Of a DNA stretch of 11,155 nucleotides, positions 1 through 7,658 are shown one piece after another (the stretch's first letter is position 1; each line of letters opens with the position of its first letter). The stretch comes from an uncultured Christensenella sp. (GTDB lineage: Bacteria > Bacillota > Clostridia > Christensenellales > UBA1242). The position numbers were made by a program, and so were the translations under genes. The stretch covers positions 1-11,155 of the forward strand of contig CASEYA010000032.1 in assembly GCA_949291975.1 (NCBI GenBank), in the 5' to 3' direction. A model generated the notes under the pieces. That model worked only from the letters and a program-made list of their open reading frames with translations, was not told the origin of the DNA and did not search any database.

Positions 1-13
1 ATAATAAAAAATA

Positions 14-150
14 GAGCAGTCCATATGTCGAGTGTGGAACACACTTTAGCGCTGACATATGTTGGAGCATGGAGACAAAAATAACCAAAAAATTGATATA
101 GAAATGAAATGCGGTTCATAATTCGAGTGAGCGCACCAATGGCATAGCAT
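14..150 (+). ncRNA. Candidate structured RNA or leader, family not recognised
   Basis: No protein gene is convincing here, but the plus strand can fold well. An outer stem pairs 20-29 with 54-66 (CATATGTC against GACATATG, extended by TCC/GGA across a two-base bulge). It encloses a 6-bp hairpin, AGTGTG-GAA-CACACT, at 31-45. A second bulged stem pairs ATGC (109-112) with GCAT (142-145) and GGT (113-115) with ACC (135-137). GCGCT (49-53) could also pair with AGCGC (130-134) as a long-range contact. The element may begin left of the window. It could be a small RNA or a long leader upstream of uppP. I cannot match it to tRNA, tmRNA, RNase P, SRP or a riboswitch I know. The folding is seen in the sequence; the RNA role is inference. 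Confidence 0.3.
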
Positions 151-307
151 GAAAACAAACTTTTATTATAAAATAGGGTAAAGCATAATTAAAAAATTGT
201 TAATTTTATTATAGTGAAAAAGAATAAAGCGAAAAACTTTGTTCTTTTTTATTTGCAAAATATAAGTAAATTCATGCTTAATAAAAAACATATTTTTTTG
301 CTAACTA

Positions 308-325
308 CACATATTGATATATGTG
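308..325 (+). promoter_or_regulatory. Hairpin abutting the uppP ribosome binding site
   Basis: A perfect 7-bp inverted repeat, CACATAT-tgat-ATATGTG, ends on the first G of the GAGGT Shine-Dalgarno sequence (325-329) that precedes the uppP ATG at 334. In mRNA the hairpin would sit beside the ribosome site and partly cover it, so it could modulate translation. As DNA it could be an operator. The stem is AT-rich and short, so chance is possible. Confidence 0.35.
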
Positions 326-333
326 AGGTAATT

Positions 334-1101
334 ATGAGTTTTTTAGTTGCTCTTTTACTTGGCATAGTGCAGGGCATAACCGAGTTTTTGCCTATTTCTA
401 GCAGTGGTCATTTGATGATTGTTGAAAAACTTTGTGGTGCTGAAATTGATTCAATCTTTCTTAATGTTCTTTTGCATTTGGCAACACTGCTGGCGGTTTG
501 TTTGTTCTATCGCAAAACTTTGCTTTATATGATAAAACATCCACTTTGCAAACTTAATCAATATCTGCTTGTTGCAACCTTGCCAGCGGTTGTGTTTGTG
601 CTTCTGTTTGGCATTTTGCTTGGCGATTTTCTTAGTTCTGCCGAGTTTGTTGGTGTAGGCTTTTTGGTGTCTGCGGTGTTTCTTGCTTTTGCACAAATTG
701 TGGCAAGCAAAAACAAAGCACCAGAAAAACTTGGCTGGAAAGGTGTGCTTAGCATGGGGTTTTCGCAAGCGCTTGCGCTTTTTCCTGGGGTAAGCAGAAG
801 CGGCACAACCTTTGCTTTTGGTGTTGCGTCTGGCTTAGAGAAAAATCAGGCACTTGATTTCAGTTTTTTGATGAGTATTCCAATTATTCTGGCAAGCCTT
901 GTCTATGAACTTGTTTTTTCAGGAAGCGCACTTGCAATTTTAGACACACATTGGTTTGCTGTTGTGGTTAGTTTTATCAGCGCATTTTTAACAGCACTTT
1001 TGGGGCTGGTTATCATGCAAAAACTTGTTAGAAAAATTTCGTTTTGGTGGTTTGTGCCATATTTGATTATAATGGGCGTTTTGATTTTGATTTTTCTTTA
1101 A
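334..1101 (+). CDS. uppP: Undecaprenyl-diphosphatase (UppP/BacA family)
   Basis: This integral membrane enzyme removes a phosphate from undecaprenyl diphosphate, regenerating the lipid carrier used for peptidoglycan and other wall polymers. Family members give bacitracin tolerance. The 255-residue product is hydrophobic throughout, with several membrane helices, and is of normal length for the family. The signature motifs are present: (E/Q)xxxE as QGITE (residues 13-17), the SSSGH segment (22-26, catalytic His26) and PGVSRSGTTF (151-160, with Arg155). In E. coli BacA the matching residues are Glu17/Glu21, His30 and Arg174. I chose the ATG at 334 because GAGGT (325-329) sits five bases upstream and the family's typical N-terminus starts there. 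A GTG at 214 would add 40 unrelated residues. It stands alone and converges on the large gene to its right. Confidence 0.95.
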   Translation: MSFLVALLLGIVQGITEFLPISSSGHLMIVEKLCGAEIDSIFLNVLLHLATLLAVCLFYRKTLLYMIKHPLCKLNQYLLVATLPAVVFVLLFGILLGDFLSSAEFVGVGFLVSAVFLAFAQIVASKNKAPEKLGWKGVLSMGFSQALALFPGVSRSGTTFAFGVASGLEKNQALDFSFLMSIPIILASLVYELVFSGSALAILDTHWFAVVVSFISAFLTALLGLVIMQKLVRKISFWWFVPYLIIMGVLILIFL

Positions 1102-1281
1102 AATGTGGAAATGTTGATAAAATTTGTGCAAAAAATTTTAGTTTTATTGCGTGACTTGCTTTTTTAAGAAATTATTATAAAATAACTTTAAAAGTTTATA
1201 AATATTTTTGCAAACATCTTTTGAAAATAAAAAATTAGTTTTTTAAAAAACACTTTTTAGTTAAATTTTTAAAATTAACAC

Positions 1282-1316
1282 AAAAAAGAGAACTTAACTT
1301 TGTTAAGTCCTCTTTT
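1282..1316 (-). terminator. Intrinsic terminator between convergent genes
   Basis: A 15-bp stem (1284-1298 with 1302-1316, one A/C mismatch, loop TTT) lies 15 bases beyond the stop codon of the giant minus-strand gene. Read on the minus strand it is followed by six T residues. On the plus strand it also ends in TTTT, so it may stop uppP transcripts as well. The rest of the 229-base gap between the two genes is AT-rich and holds nothing else I can support. Confidence 0.8.
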
Positions 1317-1330
1317 AACTTCTATGTTTT

Positions 1331-4300
1331 TTATGCATATTTCCAAACGGAATAAAGGGTGGTGTGTGAATCAAAGGTCATGGAATCTATTGGGGTATAA
1401 CTGCTGTTTGCGCCAATCCAGCCAGAAGTAACCGTTCCCGTTCCCGTTGTTGACCAATATGCAATGTTGAAGTCATAGTTTGTTAAACCATATTTATAGC
1501 GCATGGTTGAATTGAACTGTGTCATATCAACTTCGGTGTTGCGCTGAACTTTTGCTGGTGCAACAGCGATTGGTGCTTGTTGCACTTTGCCGTCGGTAAC
1601 CCAAGTTTTTGGACGAACATATTCAACAACAAAGCTCAAAGTTACCCATTCGGTGTTGTTCCACTGCGCTGTTACCACAAGGTCACTGTTTGGCATAATG
1701 GTTGAACTGTTATCATATTTAACAAAATTTGCCTCTAGGTCATATCCTGCAAGGCTTGCATAATATGACTGTTGATGTGGAAGCAGGTTTGCAAAATCTT
1801 CGCCCTGATAAATAAAACTGGTGCTGTTTGTGATGTTGCCATATTCAGATATAACAGTTAAAGCATATTGATTGCGCACATAAAGAGTAGTGTTTTCATT
1901 TGGAACAAGTCCGTTAAACTGATATTCCCTAGTGAAATCTTGGTCAAGATAGAATTTTGTGTTTTCATTTTTCACAATGCTTGCATCAAGTTCAAGGGTT
2001 GTTCCTGCAACCAAGTTGTCTTCAAAAACCGTTTGCCCATTATCAATAATTTTGATGTTAACCGTTGTTTCTGTGCTTATAAGTTCCCACTTTGCAAAAA
2101 GAATGGTGTTATTTTCGGGCATGGTGGTTTGTGTAAATTGTTCATTAAAGTTTTCGTCAAGATACCAACCCAAGAAATGATATGTTTTTGTAACATTTTC
2201 ATTTGTGATTTTAACATCGGCAAACTCAGGAAGTGAAATGCTGGTGTTTTCAAGTGCAACAAGGTTTTCAGGTTTTTCGCCAAACTTTGTGTTAAAGTAG
2301 ATTGTTTGATAGTATGAAATGCTTTCATCCCATTTTGCAAAAAGCGTTGTGTCTCGTTTTGGGGTTATTATTCTTGTTACAGGTTCGCCCGTGAAATCTG
2401 CTGATAAATACCACCCAGCAAAAGAATAGGTAATCAAAACAGTGCCGTCATCATATGGTGCTTTTGTTACCTCGGTTGGCAAAATGATTTCGGTTCCAAC
2501 CAAGGCGCTTTGGTCGGAAACTTGATTTCCGCCATTTTCCTCAAAATAAATGCCATAGCTTGTTTGGTCAAGGTTATGCCAACTGTTGTCATAATAGCCC
2601 ATTTCTGCGTTTTCGTTAAATTCATAAGATTGAGCAAAGTTCAAAGCGCTTGAAGTGTCTACTGTCTCGCCAATGTCTGCCAGTGTTAAGTTGGTTGTTT
2701 TTAAGTTCATTTCAACACCAGTTGCAAGTGGCATATAGATATCGAATAACACTTGATATAAATAGAAGTCATTATTGCCTGTTTTTTCTGTTGTGATAAT
2801 GTTTATGCTTGCTGTGTTAAGTTGGCTGTTGTTTGCTATTTCTTCAAGATTTATAACGATGTTGTGGTTGTGATTTCCTGCGTTTGTATAATCAAGAAGA
2901 ACATTACCAATATCAATTGGAGCATCTCGGTTCATGGCTTTTTGCATTGCTTTTTCAATTTCACTCATAATGGTGTCGCTAAAACCAAAACCAAATTGCA
3001 ACAAGTAATAAAGCGGGTCAGCCATTAAATCGTTTAAGCTTATTTTTAATGTTTTATGGAATTCTCTTGTTCCGCTTGGGAACTTGCTTAGGGTGTCATA
3101 GCGGTCAAAATAAACATAGTTGTCTACAATGTAAAGGGTCATTTTTCTGTCTTTAACCGTCATGTCGTTTTTGACATAAGGCACATCATTGTTAACATTT
3201 ATGTCTGTAAACCCTGGAACATTTGAGCCAATAACTGGAATCTTTGGGAAGTTGATAACGGCGCTTACCTTGCCATTTTCATCAATCTTAATTTGAGCGT
3301 CAACAGGAATGTCCATGCTGAAGTTAATTATTCCAACCAAACTCATATCAACACTTATTGTTCCTGTGATGTGATAGTCGTTTAGTGAAGTGGTGTTTAT
3401 CAAAGCTTTTAAAATTTCACTGCTGTTTGAGATGTCTATAAAGCCTTGGTCAACAACGGTGTTAACGCCGTTAAATTGGTCAAATGAAAGAACAAGGTTA
3501 AAATATTCATCTTCGCTTACGCCTGTGAAAATGTTTTGAAGTGCTATGCTGGTAATTGAGGTTGCATCAAAGTTGATTGAAATTGTCATGTCCTTTCCCT
3601 CTTGACTGATTTGTTTTCCGTCAAGAACCAGAGTAAGAGAGTTTTCTTCTAGGCTAAGCGATTTTATGATTTGTAGCATATTAAGTGGGTTGCCCAAATC
3701 AAAGGACGGAATGATTTGTGAAATGTTGTCTGTGTTAAAATTCATGTCATCGTCAATCACACCCAAAATTTTAATTGAATTAGGGTCAATGCCAAGCGCT
3801 TGAAGGGCAATGATTAAAATTTCCTTTAAACTTTGTTTGCTTGCTTTAAGTTTTAAGTTGTTGAAATCAACATATACATAATCATTTTCAATATTGAGTT
3901 TAACATTGTAACTGTCTGTTTCTCCGTTTAAAATTCCACTTCCACTCAAAACAAACTGGTTTGTCATGTCAATAGAAAGATTCATGTTTCCAGAATAACT
4001 TTCCTTGTTTCCACTGAACACATTCGCCTGAGCATTGATGTTGAATTGCTTTAAGTTAACAGTATCAATCAAAATGTTAACTAAATTTAGAACTTTTTGA
4101 TAGTGCTTAAATTCCTTTGTGTTTAGATTTAAGTCAAAGTTTGGTTCAATTTTACTGCTTAAACTTGCAGAAATACCGTTATAGTCAAACTGGATGTTTT
4201 CAAGAGTTTTATCAAAGTTAACAGTTAGATTAATGCCCTTAAACACAATATTTGCTTTGTTTTCTGTGATTTCCAGTTTTTCAAGGTCGATGTTTATTAT

Positions 4301-7300
4301 ATCTTTAATATTGTTTGAAATTTCAAATGCATTTGTTAAGCTATCAAGTGAATCGCCAAGTGAAAGGTTAAAGGTGGTTTCAAGATAGCGGACAAGGTCT
4401 TGAATTTCATTGATTGCAAGATATATCTTCATGCCAGCAATATCAAGATAGATGGTGTCATCTTTGATAATTGCAGAAATGTTTATGCCTTTAAAGTTTG
4501 TTAAAATTTTTGCTTCAAGTCCGTTTTGCAAGTTTAATGCATAGGCTATGTCAATTGTGTTCTGCTCATCCATAAGTTCAAAACACAGTTTTCCAGTTCC
4601 CGAAATGGCACCGTCAAGCATGTTTGTTATTGCTTCATAAAGTTTAATCAAGTTGTCTGCTTTTATTATATTTCCTGTTGGCGCAGTGATGCTGACAAAA
4701 TCAGTTACTTCAAGTGTTGCATTGATAATTCCGTTATATTTGATTTGTCTGATGTTGTTGTTCTCAAATAATACTTCAAAACTATGCTCTGCATATCTGC
4801 CTGAAAGGGTTAACGCATTGTCTTGTTTGCTTAAAGAGATGCCAAAGTCTAGGTCATTTGAAATCATTTCCAAAATGCTTTCAAGGGTTATTTCAGGAAG
4901 TTCTATCATATCAAATGCATTGCTTGGGCTCTCTAAAATGCTAATAACTTTGTCAATGATTTCATTTATAAATTGAGTGTCTATTTGGGTGTATCTAGAT
5001 ATAATTGCAACAATTTCCTTCACATTGTCAAAGTTTGCGGTTATCAAAATATCTTCTATTTGAGTATAAATTGTGCTGTTTATAAAGGTAAGGGATATGT
5101 CTAGCCCTTCAAATGTTGTGTTTGCAAAAACTGATTTTTTGTTTATGTCTAGATAGATAGGAATTTCAAAAGTTTGCCCGTCGAAGTTAATTAAAGCATT
5201 AAAACCAAATTGTCCGTTTGAAAGATAGTTTTCAGCATTTTTAACCACGCTTATAACTTCGTTTAAACTGATAAATTGATTTTCTGTGATGTTTGCTTTT
5301 TCAATTTCTGTTATTTTGAGGTCAAAATTTATCAAATAGTCTTCATATTGAACATTTCCATTCGCTGTGTAATCAGTTAACTCTGCGTTTAAAATAAGAC
5401 TTGCAATTTCAAGGCTGAGTTTTGTTTTGTCAAAGGTAAGTCCTTTAAGTTCTTTTAACATGGTGGAAACAAAATTTAAGATGTCTTCTGTCTCCTGATT
5501 TTGTGCAATATTTATAATCTCATTAATAAGTTCATTTTTGCCAAGTTTTTCAGTAAGTGAGTCAAAATCAAGATTTACATCGAACGACAAAAGTGCTTCT
5601 TTGATTTCAGCAATGGTTGTTTTGATAAATACACCATCATAACTTAAATATATGATTTCATCCACATATAAAACTTGCAGTGCTTTTCCAAAAAGTGATG
5701 TTTCAATTTCAGCATAAATGCCATTTGAGAAATCGAGTTTTCCATTTAATGAAATGCTGTCATATGTTATGCCAAATTCAAAACTTTGTATGTTTAACAC
5801 ATTTTGAACAAGTTTAAAAAGTGAGTCAAGGTTTTTAATGTTTTGATATGTTCCCTCTGGCTTAATCAAAGCATTTTCCACAGAGTGAAGGCTGGCATTA
5901 AAAGTTATTTTATCAGCGCTTATCTTGCAAGCAATATTTTGCGAAAAGTCAAAGTCAAAAGTCATTCCACCAAAGGTAAATGATATAGTGCTGTCATCAA
6001 CAAAGAAATCTTCTAGAATAATTGGCTTTGTCTCATCAAACAGGGCATTTGCCTTGTCATATATTGCTGTTTTCAGGTCTTCCAAAATTTGAGATAGGTC
6101 GGTTCCAAAAATCTGTTTAATTTGCTCAGCAAGAATTTTTGTGTCTTCAATGCTTGCTGAAAGTTTTATGTTGTTTAAATCTAGATAAAGGGTGTCGTCA
6201 ATAAATATAATCTTAACAGGAACATCAAATAAATTAAAACTTGCTTGCGCCTTAATTCCGTTTGAAAAGTCAGCTAAAATATCGGCTTTAATTGTGGTAT
6301 CATTTGCTATAATTTCAATTTGACCGCCAACTTTTTTGTTTTTAGCAATTTCTTCTATTGTGCTAATTTTGTCTATAACAAGTGAAGCATCATAATATTG
6401 TGTTTTGTCAATTTCTTCAAAGGTTATGTTTTCTGTGATAACTTCTGCCTTTAAAATTTTTGTTCCTTGACTTATCAGTTCCATGCTTTCAATAGCATCA
6501 TTTTTAGTTATCAGGGTAAGTGAAAAGTCGTCTGTGTTTATAGCAAAGTTTTTATATCCATTTTCCTCAGATATGGTAATATATTTATCAAGAGAAATAG
6601 ACGAAATGTCAAAGTTTGCTATTTTATCCAAAATGTCAGTTGCTGGTAACAATGAGTCTAATTCAAAATCAAAGTCAACTAAACTCATAAGATAATCAAG
6701 GTCTGTTTTCAGTTTAGTGCCAAGAACATCAACAAAAAATTCATTGTCTTTAAAGGTAACAACAGCATTTTGTCCATATGCAACAGCGTCAAATTGCACC
6801 ATAAGTGGATTTAAAGACACCTTTGCCTGAAGGCTTGCTTCCAGTGGACTAAATACACTTACATCAAGCCCAAAAGTGCTGTTCGAAAAAGTTTTCAGCA
6901 GAGTTAAAAGCTCAAATGTTTTGCTGATGTCGGTATATTCTTTTTGCTCTTCGCTTGGCTTTATTGGCTCGTTACTGCTTTCAAAGTCGGTTATTGCTTC
7001 AAAATATATATTTGTGGCATTTTTATCGGTATAGATGTGAACTGGTTGATAGTTTTCATTTGCCTCAATATATATATTTGGAATTATGTCAAGCAAACTT
7101 GAAAGTGGGAACATAACCTGATAGCCATTTTCAATTTTTTCTTCTGTTGCTCCTGACACAAGATTTTGAAGCGATGAGGTTGAAATTGACGAAGTGTCAA
7201 AAGGCAAATCTACTTGCTCTAAAATCAGGGACACAAAACTCATCATATCTTCAAAATTATTGATTAAAAAGTTAACATCAAATTTAAGGTTTGATTCATT

Positions 7301-7648
7301 ATATTTGATATATGCCACATTTTCTGCAAAAGAAATTTGGGCAGAAATTGGTGTGCTATTAATTGTTAGGTCAAGATTAAAGCAAAAACTTACATTCGAA
7401 GTGTCTTCGTCTATCACAAGGGTTAATTTACCAGAACCATCAACTTTTGTTTGCTCATCACTATATGCAAAATCAAAACTTGCTTTTGCATCTCTTGCTG
7501 ATAAAATGTTTTCAATAACCTTTCCAGTTGCGCTAACTGGAGTTGTTGGCTCTTTGAATGTTAAAACAGTGAAAAAAGCAGTGCTTACCATTGCTAAAAG
7601 AAAGACAATAATATATTGTAGCCAAACTTTTCTCTTTATTGTAACCAT
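1331..7648 (-). CDS. Giant exported modular protein with InlB-type repeats
   Basis: The 2105-residue product starts with a basic N-terminus (KRK at 5-7) and a hydrophobic helix (about 9-30). There is no lipobox, so the helix is either an uncleaved anchor or a signal peptide cut near PVSA (37-40). Residues 46-1545 form about eight diverged modules of 180-250 residues, each with a helix, beta strands and a core like DDTIYLDLNNIKL. The alternating helix and strand pattern recalls LppX/LolA-like half-barrels, by eye only. Residues 1698-2103 carry five Listeria-Bacteroides (InlB B) repeats, two of them classical (FAGWYLSADF at 1743, FLGWYLDENF at 1825), ending in AKW-type strands. There is no LPXTG motif or C-terminal membrane helix. 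The ATG has a strong AAAGGGG site (7654-7660) that overlaps the stop of the gene before it, ten bases away. This implies one operon and coupled translation. A surface adhesin or scaffold is likely; the ligand is unknown. Confidence 0.85.
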   Translation of the reverse strand: MVTIKRKVWLQYIIVFLLAMVSTAFFTVLTFKEPTTPVSATGKVIENILSARDAKASFDFAYSDEQTKVDGSGKLTLVIDEDTSNVSFCFNLDLTINSTPISAQISFAENVAYIKYNESNLKFDVNFLINNFEDMMSFVSLILEQVDLPFDTSSISTSSLQNLVSGATEEKIENGYQVMFPLSSLLDIIPNIYIEANENYQPVHIYTDKNATNIYFEAITDFESSNEPIKPSEEQKEYTDISKTFELLTLLKTFSNSTFGLDVSVFSPLEASLQAKVSLNPLMVQFDAVAYGQNAVVTFKDNEFFVDVLGTKLKTDLDYLMSLVDFDFELDSLLPATDILDKIANFDISSISLDKYITISEENGYKNFAINTDDFSLTLITKNDAIESMELISQGTKILKAEVITENITFEEIDKTQYYDASLVIDKISTIEEIAKNKKVGGQIEIIANDTTIKADILADFSNGIKAQASFNLFDVPVKIIFIDDTLYLDLNNIKLSASIEDTKILAEQIKQIFGTDLSQILEDLKTAIYDKANALFDETKPIILEDFFVDDSTISFTFGGMTFDFDFSQNIACKISADKITFNASLHSVENALIKPEGTYQNIKNLDSLFKLVQNVLNIQSFEFGITYDSISLNGKLDFSNGIYAEIETSLFGKALQVLYVDEIIYLSYDGVFIKTTIAEIKEALLSFDVNLDFDSLTEKLGKNELINEIINIAQNQETEDILNFVSTMLKELKGLTFDKTKLSLEIASLILNAELTDYTANGNVQYEDYLINFDLKITEIEKANITENQFISLNEVISVVKNAENYLSNGQFGFNALINFDGQTFEIPIYLDINKKSVFANTTFEGLDISLTFINSTIYTQIEDILITANFDNVKEIVAIISRYTQIDTQFINEIIDKVISILESPSNAFDMIELPEITLESILEMISNDLDFGISLSKQDNALTLSGRYAEHSFEVLFENNNIRQIKYNGIINATLEVTDFVSITAPTGNIIKADNLIKLYEAITNMLDGAISGTGKLCFELMDEQNTIDIAYALNLQNGLEAKILTNFKGINISAIIKDDTIYLDIAGMKIYLAINEIQDLVRYLETTFNLSLGDSLDSLTNAFEISNNIKDIINIDLEKLEITENKANIVFKGINLTVNFDKTLENIQFDYNGISASLSSKIEPNFDLNLNTKEFKHYQKVLNLVNILIDTVNLKQFNINAQANVFSGNKESYSGNMNLSIDMTNQFVLSGSGILNGETDSYNVKLNIENDYVYVDFNNLKLKASKQSLKEILIIALQALGIDPNSIKILGVIDDDMNFNTDNISQIIPSFDLGNPLNMLQIIKSLSLEENSLTLVLDGKQISQEGKDMTISINFDATSITSIALQNIFTGVSEDEYFNLVLSFDQFNGVNTVVDQGFIDISNSSEILKALINTTSLNDYHITGTISVDMSLVGIINFSMDIPVDAQIKIDENGKVSAVINFPKIPVIGSNVPGFTDINVNNDVPYVKNDMTVKDRKMTLYIVDNYVYFDRYDTLSKFPSGTREFHKTLKISLNDLMADPLYYLLQFGFGFSDTIMSEIEKAMQKAMNRDAPIDIGNVLLDYTNAGNHNHNIVINLEEIANNSQLNTASINIITTEKTGNNDFYLYQVLFDIYMPLATGVEMNLKTTNLTLADIGETVDTSSALNFAQSYEFNENAEMGYYDNSWHNLDQTSYGIYFEENGGNQVSDQSALVGTEIILPTEVTKAPYDDGTVLITYSFAGWYLSADFTGEPVTRIITPKRDTTLFAKWDESISYYQTIYFNTKFGEKPENLVALENTSISLPEFADVKITNENVTKTYHFLGWYLDENFNEQFTQTTMPENNTILFAKWELISTETTVNIKIIDNGQTVFEDNLVAGTTLELDASIVKNENTKFYLDQDFTREYQFNGLVPNENTTLYVRNQYALTVISEYGNITNSTSFIYQGEDFANLLPHQQSYYASLAGYDLEANFVKYDNSSTIMPNSDLVVTAQWNNTEWVTLSFVVEYVRPKTWVTDGKVQQAPIAVAPAKVQRNTEVDMTQFNSTMRYKYGLTNYDFNIAYWSTTGTGTVTSGWIGANSSYTPIDSMTFDSHTTLYSVWKYA
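1334..2557 (-). repeat. Five InlB B-type (Listeria-Bacteroides) repeats
   Basis: This encodes residues 1698-2105 of the giant protein. Units fall at about 1698-1773, 1781-1854, 1863-1924, 1929-1996 and 2001-2103. The first two match the family pattern closely (FxGWYxDxxF, then TLFAKW or TILFAKW). The third and fourth are shortened or altered (ending TLYV and VVTAQW). The last ends in TLYSVWKYA, the true C-terminus. These small beta-grasp-like repeats are known from extracellular proteins of Gram-positive and gut bacteria, where they act as stalks or binding units. Confidence 0.8.
3014..7513 (-). repeat. Eight diverged ~190-residue modules in tandem
   Basis: This encodes residues 46-1545 of the giant protein. 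A recurring core (two to three hydrophobic residues, D/N-rich turn, then IYLD or VYVD, then a strand and an amphipathic helix) appears near residues 108, 300, 483, 661, 855, 1061, 1254 and 1505. Successive spacings are 192, 183, 178, 194, 206, 193 and 251. Examples are IFIDDTLYLDLNNIKL, IIKDDTIYLDIAGMKI and NIENDYVYVDFNNLKL. The second half of each unit carries another strand set with phrases such as YNGI and a linker leading to the next helix. DNA identity between units is low, so the duplication is old. Confidence 0.75.
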
Positions 7649-7658
7649 GTTTTCCCCT

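Noticed and set aside
93..122. Possible uppP promoter, TTGATA then CATAAT with an 18-base spacer
   Set aside because: It is plausible but weak, it lies over 200 bases from the start codon, and it falls within the RNA-like fold; not strong enough to annotate.
110..137. tRNA-like T-arm (GGTTC / TTCGA followed by CACCA)
   Set aside because: The flanking bases do not form a 5-bp T stem, and no acceptor, D or anticodon arms can be built around it.
1..188. Open frames at the left edge, plus strand 1-84 and minus strand 188 to 1
   Set aside because: Both are short, neither resembles a protein I know, and the minus-strand ATG at 117-119 has no ribosome site. The base pairing fits RNA better, though the missing left flank leaves some doubt.
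214..333. Forty-residue upstream extension of UppP from a GTG at 214
   Set aside because: The added residues do not resemble the family, no Shine-Dalgarno site precedes 214, and the ATG at 334 has GAGGT and gives the normal N-terminus.
451..806. Minus-strand open frames inside uppP
   Set aside because: They are antisense shadows of a gene with intact catalytic motifs and have no start signals.
1102..1281. AT-rich inverted repeats after uppP (for example AACTTTAAAAGTTT)
   Set aside because: They contain almost no G-C pairs and are expected by chance in such sequence; the hairpin at 1282-1316 is the better terminator.
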